NCBI RefSeq assembly: GCF_019857225.1 | Contig: NZ_JAFJSY010000035.1 | Span: 1-64,000, forward strand | Source: Streptomyces plumbidurans | GTDB taxonomy: Bacteria > Actinomycetota > Actinomycetes > Streptomycetales > Streptomycetaceae | Direction: 5' to 3' | Length of the DNA stretch: 64,000 bases | Part shown: in pieces, positions 49,558-60,071 of the stretch | Layout: every line of letters begins with the position of its first letter | How positions within the stretch are numbered: the stretch's first letter is position 1 | The notes under the pieces: generated by a model | What the model saw: the letters and a program-made list of their open reading frames with translations, nothing else | Database searches by the model: none | What the model was told of the DNA's origin: nothing | Position numbers and translations under genes: made by a program

Positions 49558-50436
49558 TTGACCATCAGCATCCCCGATCTCGTCTCGGTCAGGGTCCGGC
49601 ACCCCGAGGCCGTGGCCGAGGCGGCAGCCCGCCGTACCCGCAGACCGCTGATGGGCGCATCCGGCCGGCTGATGATCGTGGCCGCCGACCACCCGGCCCG
49701 CGGCGCCCTCGGCGTCGCGGGCCACCGGCTCGCCATGGCCAACCGCGCCGAGCTCCTGGAGCGGGTGTGCATCGCGCTGTCCCGGCCGGGCGTGGACGGG
49801 GTGCTGGCCGGCGCCGACATCCTCGACGACCTGCTCCTGCTCGGCGCTCTGGAGAACAAGGTCGTCGTGGGCTCGCTCAACCGCGGCGGCCTGCAGGGCG
49901 CCCGCTTCGAACTCGACGACCGCTTCACCGGCCACCGCCCCGAGGACGTCGAGCGGCTGCGTTTCGACGCGGGCAAACTGCTGCTGCGCATCGACTACGA
50001 CGACCCCGGCTCGCTGACCACGCTGGAGTCCGCCGCCCGCGCGGTCGACGACATGGCCGCCCGCCGCCTCCCCCTGTTCATCGAGCCGTTCATCTCCCGC
50101 CGGATCGACGGGAAGGTCAAAAACGACCTGTCCGCCGAGGCGGTCACCCGGTCCGTCGCCATCGCCTCGGGCCTGGGCGGCACCTCCGCCTACACCTGGC
50201 TCAAGCTCCCCGTCACCGAGAATCCGGACGACATGGCCGAAATGATGGAGACCTCGACCCTGCCGGCCGTCCTGCTCGGCGGTGAGGTGGGCGAGGACCA
50301 GGACGGCGCGTACGAGCGCTGGCGCAAGGCGCTCGGCCTGCCCACCGTGCAGGGTCTGGTGGTGGGCCGGTCGCTGCTCTACCCGGCCGAGGGCAGCGTG
50401 GAGAGCGCGGTGGACACGGCCGTCGGCCTGTTGTGA
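49558..50436 (+). CDS. (Beta/alpha)8-barrel aldolase-like protein of the iol locus
   Basis: 292-residue protein of the DeoC/LacD-like aldolase superfamily group found in actinobacterial iol clusters (a Corynebacterium iol-locus family). MIVAADHPARGALGV (residues ~39-53) resembles the phosphate-binding start of class I aldolases. LLLRIDYDDPGS and the Lys in TSAYTWLKLPVTEN are possible active-site strands, the Lys fitting a Schiff-base role. It could cleave 2-deoxy-5-keto-gluconate-6-phosphate to malonic semialdehyde and DHAP (the IolJ role), but this is inference. The start is TTG 49558, set by ggagct upstream. First gene of the iol operon. Confidence 0.75.
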   Translation: MTISIPDLVSVRVRHPEAVAEAAARRTRRPLMGASGRLMIVAADHPARGALGVAGHRLAMANRAELLERVCIALSRPGVDGVLAGADILDDLLLLGALENKVVVGSLNRGGLQGARFELDDRFTGHRPEDVERLRFDAGKLLLRIDYDDPGSLTTLESAARAVDDMAARRLPLFIEPFISRRIDGKVKNDLSAEAVTRSVAIASGLGGTSAYTWLKLPVTENPDDMAEMMETSTLPAVLLGGEVGEDQDGAYERWRKALGLPTVQGLVVGRSLLYPAEGSVESAVDTAVGLL

Positions 50437-50463
50437 CCCGGTGTTGTGACACGGAGGAACGCA

Positions 50464-51357
50464 ATGACGTATCACCTGCCCGCAGGCAAGGCCCTCGGCG
50501 GCCCCTACGTCGTGGACGTCTCGCCCGAGAAGGCCGGCTGGGGCTACTCCAGCCTGCGCGTCCTGGAGCTGCCGCCGGGCGGCACGCACAGCTTCGACAC
50601 CGGCGACAGCGAGTGGATCGTGCTCCCGCTCAGCGGAAGCTGCACGGTGTCGAGCGCCGACGACTTCGGCCATGAGACCTTCGAACTCACCGGCCGCGAC
50701 AGCGTGTTCAGCGGCGTGAGCGACTTCGCCTACGTACCGAGGGACGCCCGTACGACGGTCTCGTCCACCGTCGGCGGACGGTTCGCGCTCACCGGGGCGC
50801 GCTGCACCCGCAGGCTGCCCGCCCGCTACGGTCCGGCCTCGTCCGTGCCGGTGGAGCTGCGCGGCACCGGGAACTCCTCGCGGCAGGTCAACAACTTCGG
50901 TGCGGCGGGCGTCTTCGAGTGCGACAAGCTCATCGCGGTCGAGGTGATCACCCCGGGCGGCAACTGGTCGTCCTTCCCGCCGCACAAGCACGACGAGCAC
51001 CGGCCCGGCGAGGAGTCCGTGCTCGAAGAGATCTACTACTTCGAGTTCGCCGCCCACGAGGGCATCCCCGGCCTCGGCTACCAGCGCGTCTCCCCCTCCG
51101 GCAACGGCCGGGGCACCGACGTCCTGGCCGAGGTGCGCGGCGGGGACGTCGTCCTGATCCCCGACGGATGGCACGGGCCGTCCATGGCGGTGCCCGGCCA
51201 CCACATGTACTACCTCAACGTCATGGCGGGCCCCGAGCCCGAGCGCACCTGGCTGATCTGCGACCACCCGGACCACGCCTGGGTCCGCGACACCTGGCCC
51301 GAGCAGCCGGTCGACCCCCGACTCCCCCTCTACACGGCACCGGAGACGTCCCTATGA
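50464..51357 (+). CDS. iolB: 5-deoxy-glucuronate isomerase
   Basis: 297-residue bicupin of the IolB family, converting 5-deoxy-glucuronate to 2-deoxy-5-keto-gluconate. SSFPPHKHDEHRPGEESVLEEIYYFEF (around residues 178-204) supplies the His/His/Glu metal ligands, and DVVLIPDGWHGPSMAVPGHHMYYLN the final His. The length matches the family (~270-300). The ATG at 50464 has ggaggaacgc upstream. Its stop overlaps the iolD start (ATGA). It functions in the cytosolic inositol pathway together with IolD and IolA encoded downstream. Confidence 0.92.
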   Translation: MTYHLPAGKALGGPYVVDVSPEKAGWGYSSLRVLELPPGGTHSFDTGDSEWIVLPLSGSCTVSSADDFGHETFELTGRDSVFSGVSDFAYVPRDARTTVSSTVGGRFALTGARCTRRLPARYGPASSVPVELRGTGNSSRQVNNFGAAGVFECDKLIAVEVITPGGNWSSFPPHKHDEHRPGEESVLEEIYYFEFAAHEGIPGLGYQRVSPSGNGRGTDVLAEVRGGDVVLIPDGWHGPSMAVPGHHMYYLNVMAGPEPERTWLICDHPDHAWVRDTWPEQPVDPRLPLYTAPETSL

Positions 51358-53231
51358 GCGCACCCACCCGCCGCCTGACCGTCGCGCAGGCCCTGGTGCG
51401 GTTCCTGTCGGTCCAGTACACCGAGCGCGACGGCGTACGCCACCGGCTGATCGCGGGCACCTGGGGCATCTTCGGCCACGGCAACGTCGCCGGGATCGGC
51501 CAGGCATTGCTGGAGGCCGGCGAGGACACGATGCCGTACCATCAGGGCCGCAACGAACAGGCCATGGTGCACGCGGCCGTCGGCCACGCCCGCCAGCTCG
51601 ACCGGCTGTCCGCACAGGCGGTCACCACGTCCATCGGCCCCGGCGCCACCAACCTGGTCACCGGCGCCGCCCTGGCGACGATCAACCGCATCCCGGTCCT
51701 GCTGCTGCCCGGCGACTACTTCGCCACCCGGCCGGCCGACCCGCTGCTGCAGCAGCTGGAACACCCGACCGAGGCGGACGTGTCGGTCAACGACACCCTG
51801 CGGCCGGTCTCCCGCTACTTCGACCGCGTCACCCGCCCCGAGGCCCTGATCCCCTCGGCCCTGAACGCGATGCGGGTCCTAGCCGACCCGGCCGGGACCG
51901 GCGCGGTCACCCTGGCCCTCCCCCAGGACGTGCAGGCCGAGGCGTACGACTGGCCCGAGGAGTTCTTCGCCGAGCGCGTGTGGCACGTACGGCGTCCCGC
52001 GCCCGACGCGGCCGAGCTGGCCGAGGCGCTGCGCGCGATCCGGGCCGCCCGGCGCCCGCTGATCGTGGCGGGCGGCGGAGTCCACCACAGCCGGGCCGAG
52101 GAGGCGCTGAAGGCCCTGGTGGACGCCACCGGCATCCCGGTCGCCTCCACCCAGGCGGGCAAGGGCTCGCTGCGCCACGACCACCCGGCCGACCTCGGCG
52201 GCATCGGCCACACCGGCACGGCGGTCAGCGACGACATCGCGCGCACCGCCGACCTGGTGATCGGCGTCGGCACCCGCTACAGCGACTTCACCACCGCCTC
52301 GGGCACCCTCTTCCAGCACCCGGACGTACGGTTCGTGAACCTCAACATCGCCGCGTTCGACGCGCACAAGCTCGCGGCGCGCACGCTCGTCTGCGACGCG
52401 CGCACCGGCCTGCGGGCGCTCCTCGAAGGGCTCGCGGACCACCGTGTCGACAGCGCGTACGAGGCCGAGTACCGCGCGGGCAAGGGGCGTTGGGAGCAGG
52501 TCGTCGAGGCGGCCTACGCGGCCGACGACGAGCATGCCGTGCCGACCCAGACGCAGGTGCTGGGTGCGCTGGACGCGGTCGTCGGCGACGACGACGTGGT
52601 GATCAACGCGGCAGGATCGCTCCCGGGCGACCTGCACAAGCTCTGGCGGGCGCGCAGCCCGCGCCAGTACCACCTGGAGTACGGCTACTCCTGCATGGGC
52701 TACGAGATCCCGGCCGCGATCGGCGTGCAGCAGGCCACGCCCGACACCCCGGTGTGGGCGCTGGTCGGCGACGGCACGTATCTGATGATGCCGACGGAGA
52801 TCGTCACGGCCGTCCAGGAGGGCCTGCCGGTCAACCTCGTCCTCCTGCAGAACCACGGCTACGCCTCCATCGGCGGCCTGTCCGAGTCGGTCGGCGGCGA
52901 GCGCTTCGGCACCGCCTACCGCTATCGCGCGGCCGACGGCAGCTTCACCGGCGCCCCGCTGCCCGTCGACCTCGCGGCCAACGCGGGCAGCCTCGGCATG
53001 GAGGTGCTGCGCGCCAAGACGGTCCGAGAACTGCGCGAGGCGCTCGCCGCGGCCCGCGCCTCGGACCGCCCCACCTGCGTCTACGTCGAGACCGGCACCG
53101 CGGGCCCGGCCGCTCCCCCGGCCGAGGCCTGGTGGGACGTGCCGGTCGCCGAGACCGCCTCCCGCGAGGCCGCCGTACGGGCCCGCGAGGAGTACGACCG
53201 GCACTCCGCGGACCGACGACGCCACCTCTGA
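51354..53231 (+). CDS. iolD: 3D-(3,5/4)-trihydroxycyclohexane-1,2-dione hydrolase
   Basis: 625-residue thiamine-diphosphate enzyme that hydrolytically opens the cyclohexanedione ring to 5-deoxy-glucuronate. The activating Glu is in PYHQGRNEQAMVHAAVG (residues ~60-76), the central domain is FAD/Rossmann-like, and the ThDP site starts at VGDGTYLMMPTEI and ends near NHGYASIGGL (GDG...N motif). The length fits IolD (~620-640). Coupled to iolB by a 4-nt overlap. The substrate comes from the IolE reaction, but no iolE gene is in the window. Confidence 0.92.
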   Translation: MSAPTRRLTVAQALVRFLSVQYTERDGVRHRLIAGTWGIFGHGNVAGIGQALLEAGEDTMPYHQGRNEQAMVHAAVGHARQLDRLSAQAVTTSIGPGATNLVTGAALATINRIPVLLLPGDYFATRPADPLLQQLEHPTEADVSVNDTLRPVSRYFDRVTRPEALIPSALNAMRVLADPAGTGAVTLALPQDVQAEAYDWPEEFFAERVWHVRRPAPDAAELAEALRAIRAARRPLIVAGGGVHHSRAEEALKALVDATGIPVASTQAGKGSLRHDHPADLGGIGHTGTAVSDDIARTADLVIGVGTRYSDFTTASGTLFQHPDVRFVNLNIAAFDAHKLAARTLVCDARTGLRALLEGLADHRVDSAYEAEYRAGKGRWEQVVEAAYAADDEHAVPTQTQVLGALDAVVGDDDVVINAAGSLPGDLHKLWRARSPRQYHLEYGYSCMGYEIPAAIGVQQATPDTPVWALVGDGTYLMMPTEIVTAVQEGLPVNLVLLQNHGYASIGGLSESVGGERFGTAYRYRAADGSFTGAPLPVDLAANAGSLGMEVLRAKTVRELREALAAARASDRPTCVYVETGTAGPAAPPAEAWWDVPVAETASREAAVRAREEYDRHSADRRRHL

Positions 53232-53260
53232 ACTCCCCGTACGCGAAAGGCACTTGCACC

Positions 53261-54754
<1,494 letters not shown>

Positions 54755-54787
54755 GGTTTCATCAGTTCTATGCAGGGAGGTACGCCC

Positions 54788-55570
54788 ATGGCGAGGACCG
54801 GCGCCGGCGCACGTACCGCGACGGCCGCTGCCGACTCGATGGACTTCGCCCTGGACCGGGCCAGTCCGGTGCCGCTGTACTACCAGCTCGCCCAGCAACT
54901 GGAGGCGGCGATCGAGCACGGCGTCCTCGCCCCGGGCAACCTCCTGGGCAACGAGATCGATCTCTCCACCCGCCTCGGCCTGTCCAGACCGACCGTGCGC
55001 CAGGCCATCCAGTCCCTGGTCGACAAGGGGCTGCTGGTGCGCCGCCGCGGCGTCGGCACGCAGGTGGTGCACAGCCAGGTCAGGCGACCGCTCGAACTCA
55101 GCAGCCTCTACGACGACCTGGAGGCCGCGGGCCAGGGGCCCAGCACCCGGGTGGTGCGCAACGAGCGCCGGCCGGCCGGCCCCGACGTCGCGGCCGCGCT
55201 CGGCATCGCGGAGGGCAGCGAGGTGGTCGTCCTGGAGCGGCTGCGGCTGACCCACGGCCAGCCGGTCGCCCTCCTGGTCAACTATCTGCCCGCGACCCTG
55301 CTCGACCTCGACACCGCGCGGCTGGAGGCGACGGGCCTGTACCGGATGATGCGCGCCGCCGGCATCACCCTGCACAGCGCCCGCCAGACCGTCGGCGCCC
55401 GCTCCGCCACCGCCGAGGAGGCCGAGCGCCTCGAAGAGGACGAGGGCGCCGCGCTGCTGACCATGCAACGCACCGCGTACGACGACACGGGACGCCCGGT
55501 GGAGTACGGCTCGCACATCTACCGTGCCTCGCGCTACGCCTTCGACTTCCAGCTGCTGGTCAGCCGGTGA
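54788..55570 (+). CDS. GntR-family regulator (HutC subfamily, UTRA domain), likely iol regulator
   Basis: 260-residue regulator. The winged HTH (residues ~30-95) contains GNEIDLSTRLGLSRPTVRQAIQSLVDKGLLVRR, followed by a UTRA ligand-binding domain (~110-255, LERLRLTHGQPVALLVNYLP). The ATG at 54788 has cagggaggtacgccc upstream. It lies 33 bp after iolA on the same strand, so it is probably in the operon and autoregulatory. A plausible target is the inverted repeat at 49344-49413 in the divergent promoter. The inducer is probably an inositol derivative. Confidence 0.85.
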   Translation: MARTGAGARTATAAADSMDFALDRASPVPLYYQLAQQLEAAIEHGVLAPGNLLGNEIDLSTRLGLSRPTVRQAIQSLVDKGLLVRRRGVGTQVVHSQVRRPLELSSLYDDLEAAGQGPSTRVVRNERRPAGPDVAAALGIAEGSEVVVLERLRLTHGQPVALLVNYLPATLLDLDTARLEATGLYRMMRAAGITLHSARQTVGARSATAEEAERLEEDEGAALLTMQRTAYDDTGRPVEYGSHIYRASRYAFDFQLLVSR

Positions 55571-55613
55571 CGCGGCGGCCCGGGGCGCCTGCCCAACTGC
55601 CCTTCCGCGTCGG

Positions 55614-56549
55614 TCACTCCGCCGTCCAGGGCCGCAGCTTCTCCGGGTTGCGCACGGCCCAGATGTGACTGATCCGGTCGCCCGCGAGGTCGAAGGCCAT
55701 CACCGCCACGGTCACCCCGTCCTGCTCGGCCACCAGCCCGGGCTGTCCGTTGACATGGCGCTCCAGGAGGGTCATGTCCGGTGCCAGGTCGCGGAGTTCG
55801 ACCAGGTAGCGGGCGATCGGCTCGGCGCCCTCGACCGGGTGGAGCGCGGCGCTGACCACGCCGCCACCGTCGCCGACCGCCGTGGCGCCGGGATCGAGGA
55901 CGCCGATGAGGGCGTCGATGTCCTTGGCCTCCCACGCCTGTTTGAAGGCCCTGACGACATCGGCACGCCGGACAGCAGGAGTCGCGGGCGTCTGTGAGGC
56001 GCGGATACGGCGCCGGGCCGACGAGGCCAGCTGACGGCAGGCAGCGGGGGTCCGCCCAACGATCTCGGCGACGTCGGCGAAGGGGTAGCGGAAGACGTCG
56101 TGCAGCACGAACGCCACGCGCTCGGCCGGGGTCATCGACTCCAGCACCACGAGGAAGGCCATGGTGAGCGACTCGTCGAGGGTGACCCGGTCGGCCGGGT
56201 CCGCTCCGCCGCCGCCCGACCATCCTGTGATCCACTCCGCGCGGTCGGGCAGCGGCTCCGGGATCCATTCGCCGACGTAGCTCTCGCGCCGGGCCCGCGC
56301 CGAGCGGAGCAGATCGAGGCAGATGCGGCCGGCGACCTTCGTCAGCCAGGCGCCGGGCGAGGCGATCGCCCGCTGGTCCTGCGCCGACATGGCGTACCAG
56401 CGGGCGTACGTCTCCTGCACGACGTCCTCGGCGTCGGCCAGCGAGCCGAGGAGCCGGTAGGCGAGATTGATCAGCTGCCGGCGCTCGCTCATGACCGCGT
56501 CCAGGCCCGAGTCGAGCGGGCCGTCTCCTGGCTCGGACCGGCTGGTCAT
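55614..56549 (-). CDS. SigJ-like ECF sigma factor with C-terminal SnoaL-like domain (ECF41 type)
   Basis: 311-residue ECF sigma factor. Region 2 contains LINLAYRLLGSLADAEDVVQETYARWY (residues ~25-51); the region 4 HTH is FRYPFADVAEIVGRTPAACRQLASSARRR (~150-180). A ~115-residue SnoaL-like C-terminal extension follows, typical of the ECF41/SigJ group, where the domain modulates activity and replaces a separate anti-sigma factor. The ATG at 56549 has gggaggtgccgcacc upstream. It is divergent from the yceI gene (174-bp gap), which may be a target. Convergent with the gntR gene. Confidence 0.88.
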   Translation of the reverse strand: MTSRSEPGDGPLDSGLDAVMSERRQLINLAYRLLGSLADAEDVVQETYARWYAMSAQDQRAIASPGAWLTKVAGRICLDLLRSARARRESYVGEWIPEPLPDRAEWITGWSGGGGADPADRVTLDESLTMAFLVVLESMTPAERVAFVLHDVFRYPFADVAEIVGRTPAACRQLASSARRRIRASQTPATPAVRRADVVRAFKQAWEAKDIDALIGVLDPGATAVGDGGGVVSAALHPVEGAEPIARYLVELRDLAPDMTLLERHVNGQPGLVAEQDGVTVAVMAFDLAGDRISHIWAVRNPEKLRPWTAE

Positions 56550-56723
56550 GGTGCGGCACCTCCCTCGGTCGCATCCGTGCGCACCGCTGTGCCCACATCT
56601 GTCCGACGAGACAGCGCCGTGAAGTGTGAGCCGTGGCCCGGCAGCATCCCGCACCTCACATTCCGGGGGGCTGTGTCGTCGTACGGATCGAGACGACTGG
56701 GATCAGTTTGGGAGCTATCTGCC

Positions 56724-57263
56724 ATGACTACCACGATCAACGCCGGCGGCGAGCTGACCGGCGACTACGTTCTCGACCCCGCCCGCACCCGGATCGGCTT
56801 CGCCGCCCGGGCGATGCTGCTCGGCAAGGTGCGCGGGCACTTCGACGACTTCGAGGGCAGCGCCCATCTGGACGGCGACGACCCGTCGAGGTCCGACGTA
56901 CGGCTGGTGATCCGGAGCCACAGCATCCAGACCCGCAACGAGAAGCGCGACGACCATCTGCGCGGCGGCGACTTCCTCGCCGCGGACGAGCACCCGGCCA
57001 TCGTGTTCGCCTCGACCGGGGTGGAGCGGATCACCGGGACCGACTTCAGGGTCACCGGTGATCTCACACTCCGCGGTGCGACCGGACCGGTCACCGTGGA
57101 CCTCCGGCTGACCGACGCCGAGAGCGACGCACCGGGCGGCTCCCGCGTCGGCTTCACGGGCAGGGCGACGATCGACCGCACGGACTGGGGCATCACCTGG
57201 GGGCGGGGCATGATCGGCAGGAAGGTGACGCTGGAGTTCGAGGTCGCGGCGACCCGTCCGTAG
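56724..57263 (+). CDS. YceI-family lipocalin-like protein
   Basis: 179-residue YceI-domain protein. The fold is a beta-barrel that binds isoprenoids or other amphiphiles. LDPARTRIGFAARAMLLGKVRGHFDDFEG (residues ~18-46), RDDHLRGGDFLAADEHPAIVF and FTGRATIDRTDWGITWGRGM are the conserved strands. No signal peptide, so cytosolic, as for many Streptomyces copies. The ATG at 56724 has gggagctatctgcc upstream. It is divergent from the SigJ-like gene and may be regulated by it. Confidence 0.9.
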   Translation: MTTTINAGGELTGDYVLDPARTRIGFAARAMLLGKVRGHFDDFEGSAHLDGDDPSRSDVRLVIRSHSIQTRNEKRDDHLRGGDFLAADEHPAIVFASTGVERITGTDFRVTGDLTLRGATGPVTVDLRLTDAESDAPGGSRVGFTGRATIDRTDWGITWGRGMIGRKVTLEFEVAATRP

Positions 57264-57288
57264 TGGGACGGACCGTCGGTGCCGTCGG

Positions 57289-59151
57289 TCAGGGGGCCGT
57301 CGTGGCGGCACTGGTCGGGACGTCCGGGTCCGGGGCGCTGTCCTTTGCGTCCGAGTCCGGGCCTTCCGCCAGGAAGCCGCCCGACTGGTGCCGCCACAGC
57401 TTCGCGTAGGCGCCCTCGGATGCGAGCAGTTCCTGGTGGGTCCCCTGCTCGACGATCCGGCCGCGGTCGAGGACGACGAGCCGGTCCATGGTGGCGACCG
57501 TGCTCAGCCGGTGTGCCACCACCAGCGCCGTACGCCCCTCCATGAGCCGCCACAGCGCCGCCTGCACGAGGATCTCGCTCTCGGAGTCCAGCGCACTGGT
57601 CGCCTCGTCCAGCAGCAGGATCGGCGCGTCCCGCAGGATCGCCCTGGCCAGCGCGACCCGCTGGCGCTGGCCGCCGGAGAGCTTGATGCCGCGCTCGCCC
57701 ACCATCGTCTCGAAGCCGTCCGGCAGCGCGTCGGCGAACTCCGTGACGTGGGCCGCCTCGGCCGCGCGGCGGATCTCGGCGTCGGTGGCGTCGGGCCGGG
57801 CGAAGGCGATGTTCTCCCGCAGGGTGCGGTGGAACATCGCCGGATCCTGCGGAACGTAGGCGATCAGCCCGCGCAGGTCGCTCTGGCGCAGCCGGCTGAT
57901 GTCCTGGCCGCCGATCAGGATGCGGCCGCCGTCGATGTCCGTCATGCGCAGCAGCAGCCGCGTCAGCGTGGTCTTCCCGCCGCCGGACCGGCCGACGAGG
58001 CCGATCTTCGTCCCGGCGGCCACGTCCAGGTCGAGGCCCTCGAAGAGCGGGTCCCCGCCGCCGTGGGCGAAGTTCACCCGCTCGAAGCGGACGTCGGCGG
58101 GCCCGGGCGGCAGCGGCTCGGGCGACTGCGGGTCGAGCACGGTGGGCTCGACCAGCAGCAGTTCGGTGAACTGGGCGGCCTCCGTCATCGAGCTCTCCAG
58201 ACGGCGGTAGATCTGGTTGAACTCGAACATGATCTTCGTGGCGTTGGTGTAGTACGTGAAGGCCACGACCACGGCCTCGACCCCGTGCTCGCCGCCGCCG
58301 AGCGCGACCGCGAGCAGCAGGCCCAGCACGTTGGTCAGTACGGACATCGGTGCGACGAGGGTGTCGATGCGCAGGTTGCCGTAGTCCCACGACTTCAGCA
58401 TGAGCCGTCGCGCGTGGGCGACGCGGCGCCGGTGCTCGGCAGCCTCGCGGCGTTCGGCCGCGAACGCCCGGACGGTGTCCATGTTCATCAGGCTGTCGGC
58501 GACATGGCCCGACACCTGGGCGAGGGCCTCCTCGCGCTTGTTGACGAGTGCCTGGCGGCGCCGGATCAGTGGCGCGACGCACACCGCCGTCAGCAGGATC
58601 ATCGTCAACAGGCCGACGACGAGCAGCGGTTCGTAGCGCCACAGCACCACCGAACCGAACACCAGCGGCACCAGGCTGCCCATGATGTTGAACGTCAGGG
58701 TGTCGGCGAACTCCTCGAAGCGGGAGGCGAAGCTCAGCACGCGCTTGGTCAGCGCTCCCGCGAAGTTGTCGTGGAAGAACGTCGCGTCCTTGGCGAACAG
58801 TTCGTCCATGCCGACCACATACAGATGCTCGACGCCGAGGGCGTCGAGGCGGTTCAGACAGTGCAGTCCGATGCGCCACAGCCCCTCCGACAGGAGCAGG
58901 ACGCCGGCGAAGGCGAGAACGTAGGGGAGGTTGGCGCGGATGCCGCCGCCGGCGCCCCCGGCGATGCGGCCGACGATTTTCGCGACGATCAGCGGCGCGA
59001 TGTACGACAGCCCGATGTTGCCCAGCGCCGGCATCAACATGCCGGGCACCGTCAGCAGCCGAAGCCGGGCCAGTTCCCGTCCGTAGTAGCGAAGCGCGAG
59101 GAGCACGGGGCCCCGGCGCGGTGGAGCCTCGCGCGAGTCAGGTAATCCCAT
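57289..59151 (-). CDS. ABC exporter, fused permease and ATPase
   Basis: 620-residue half-transporter. Six membrane segments lie in residues ~25-320 and the ATPase domain from ~360: Walker A GRSGGGKTT, Q-loop YVPQDPAM, signature LSGGQRQR, Walker B ILLLDEATSALD and H-loop VVAHRLST. The fold is that of type IV exporters (MsbA/BmrA-like) acting as homo- or heterodimer; the substrate is unknown. The ATG at 59151 is preceded by a weak SD (aggatcggg). No second half-transporter gene is adjacent. The C-terminal ~30 residues are acidic and probably disordered. Convergent with the yceI gene. Confidence 0.88.
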   Translation of the reverse strand: MGLPDSREAPPRRGPVLLALRYYGRELARLRLLTVPGMLMPALGNIGLSYIAPLIVAKIVGRIAGGAGGGIRANLPYVLAFAGVLLLSEGLWRIGLHCLNRLDALGVEHLYVVGMDELFAKDATFFHDNFAGALTKRVLSFASRFEEFADTLTFNIMGSLVPLVFGSVVLWRYEPLLVVGLLTMILLTAVCVAPLIRRRQALVNKREEALAQVSGHVADSLMNMDTVRAFAAERREAAEHRRRVAHARRLMLKSWDYGNLRIDTLVAPMSVLTNVLGLLLAVALGGGEHGVEAVVVAFTYYTNATKIMFEFNQIYRRLESSMTEAAQFTELLLVEPTVLDPQSPEPLPPGPADVRFERVNFAHGGGDPLFEGLDLDVAAGTKIGLVGRSGGGKTTLTRLLLRMTDIDGGRILIGGQDISRLRQSDLRGLIAYVPQDPAMFHRTLRENIAFARPDATDAEIRRAAEAAHVTEFADALPDGFETMVGERGIKLSGGQRQRVALARAILRDAPILLLDEATSALDSESEILVQAALWRLMEGRTALVVAHRLSTVATMDRLVVLDRGRIVEQGTHQELLASEGAYAKLWRHQSGGFLAEGPDSDAKDSAPDPDVPTSAATTAP

Positions 59152-59272
59152 CCCGATCCTGTGTCTTGGTGGCAGCGGCCAGGCGGAGCTATGGAGTGTC
59201 CCGCGACGGCACCCACCGTGTCCAAGCGTTTTCTCTCCGTCACGTTGCCGCGTGGCCGCCGGCGGACACGAC

Positions 59273-59305
59273 AAAGGCCGCTTTCCCGTGATGGGAAAAC
59301 GGCCT
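59273..59305 (-). terminator. Terminator of tRNA-Pro copy 2
   Basis: On the minus strand after the tRNA, aggccgttttccc pairs with gggaaagcggcct (one mismatch) around an ATCAC loop, followed by TTTG. Confidence 0.7.
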
Positions 59306-59325
59306 CCGACCTGCCATCGAGCTGG

Positions 59326-59399
<74 letters not shown>

Positions 59400-59501
59400 A
59401 TGCGCTTCGCGTGGTGAACCACGTGATCGCGCGGACAGTACTTTACCCCACGTCGGGGCCCGCCCTCGAAGCGGGCGGCGGGGGCGCGCGACAATCGGTG
59501 C

Positions 59502-60035
59502 ATGGCAGGGACATCCTCAGCAGACGCGGGCCGGCCGGTGGCCGCCCGGGACCGGGACGGCGAGGGGCGGGCGCGCAATGCCCGGCCGCGGGACGGGCTC
59601 GGGCGGCCGCTGCCGTACGGCGCGGGCGGTGTGGACCGGCAGCCCGAGGGCGTCGTACGCACACCGGACCGGACGGTCGCCGAGGCGCAGGAGTTGCTGG
59701 ACGCGGGCAAGCCCTTCCATGCGCACGAGGTGTTCGAGGACGCCTGGAAGTCGGGCCCGCAGGAGGAGCGGACCCTGTGGCGGGGCCTGGCGCAGCTCGC
59801 CGTGGGGCTCACCCATGCCGCCCGGGGCAATGTGACGGGCGGCGCCCGGCTGCTGCGGCGGGGCGCCGGGGCCGTCCAGGAGTGGGCGGCGGAATCGGGG
59901 CAGCCGCGGCCGTACGGGATGGATCTGGCGGGACTGGCCGACTGGGCGCGCGGGCTGGCGGGCGAGGTGGAAGGCGGTGGCCCGGCTGTCGACGCCGCGG
60001 CCCGGGCCCCTCGGCTGCGGGGCCGGACCCCCTAG
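59502..60035 (+). CDS. DUF309 domain protein
   Basis: 177-residue protein. Residues ~60-150 form the DUF309 helical domain: FHAHEVFEDAWKSGP followed by LWRGLAQLAVGLTHAARGN matches the conserved HEVxExxW pattern. The first ~55 residues are Arg/Gly-rich and probably disordered. The function of the family is unknown, though it is structurally helical and small. The ATG at 59502 has a weak upstream SD. It lies 36 bp before cobF on the same strand and may be co-transcribed with it. Confidence 0.8.
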   Translation: MAGTSSADAGRPVAARDRDGEGRARNARPRDGLGRPLPYGAGGVDRQPEGVVRTPDRTVAEAQELLDAGKPFHAHEVFEDAWKSGPQEERTLWRGLAQLAVGLTHAARGNVTGGARLLRRGAGAVQEWAAESGQPRPYGMDLAGLADWARGLAGEVEGGGPAVDAAARAPRLRGRTP

Positions 60036-60071
60036 ACCGGCACTGTCAGTGGCGTACGGCAGACTCGGGGT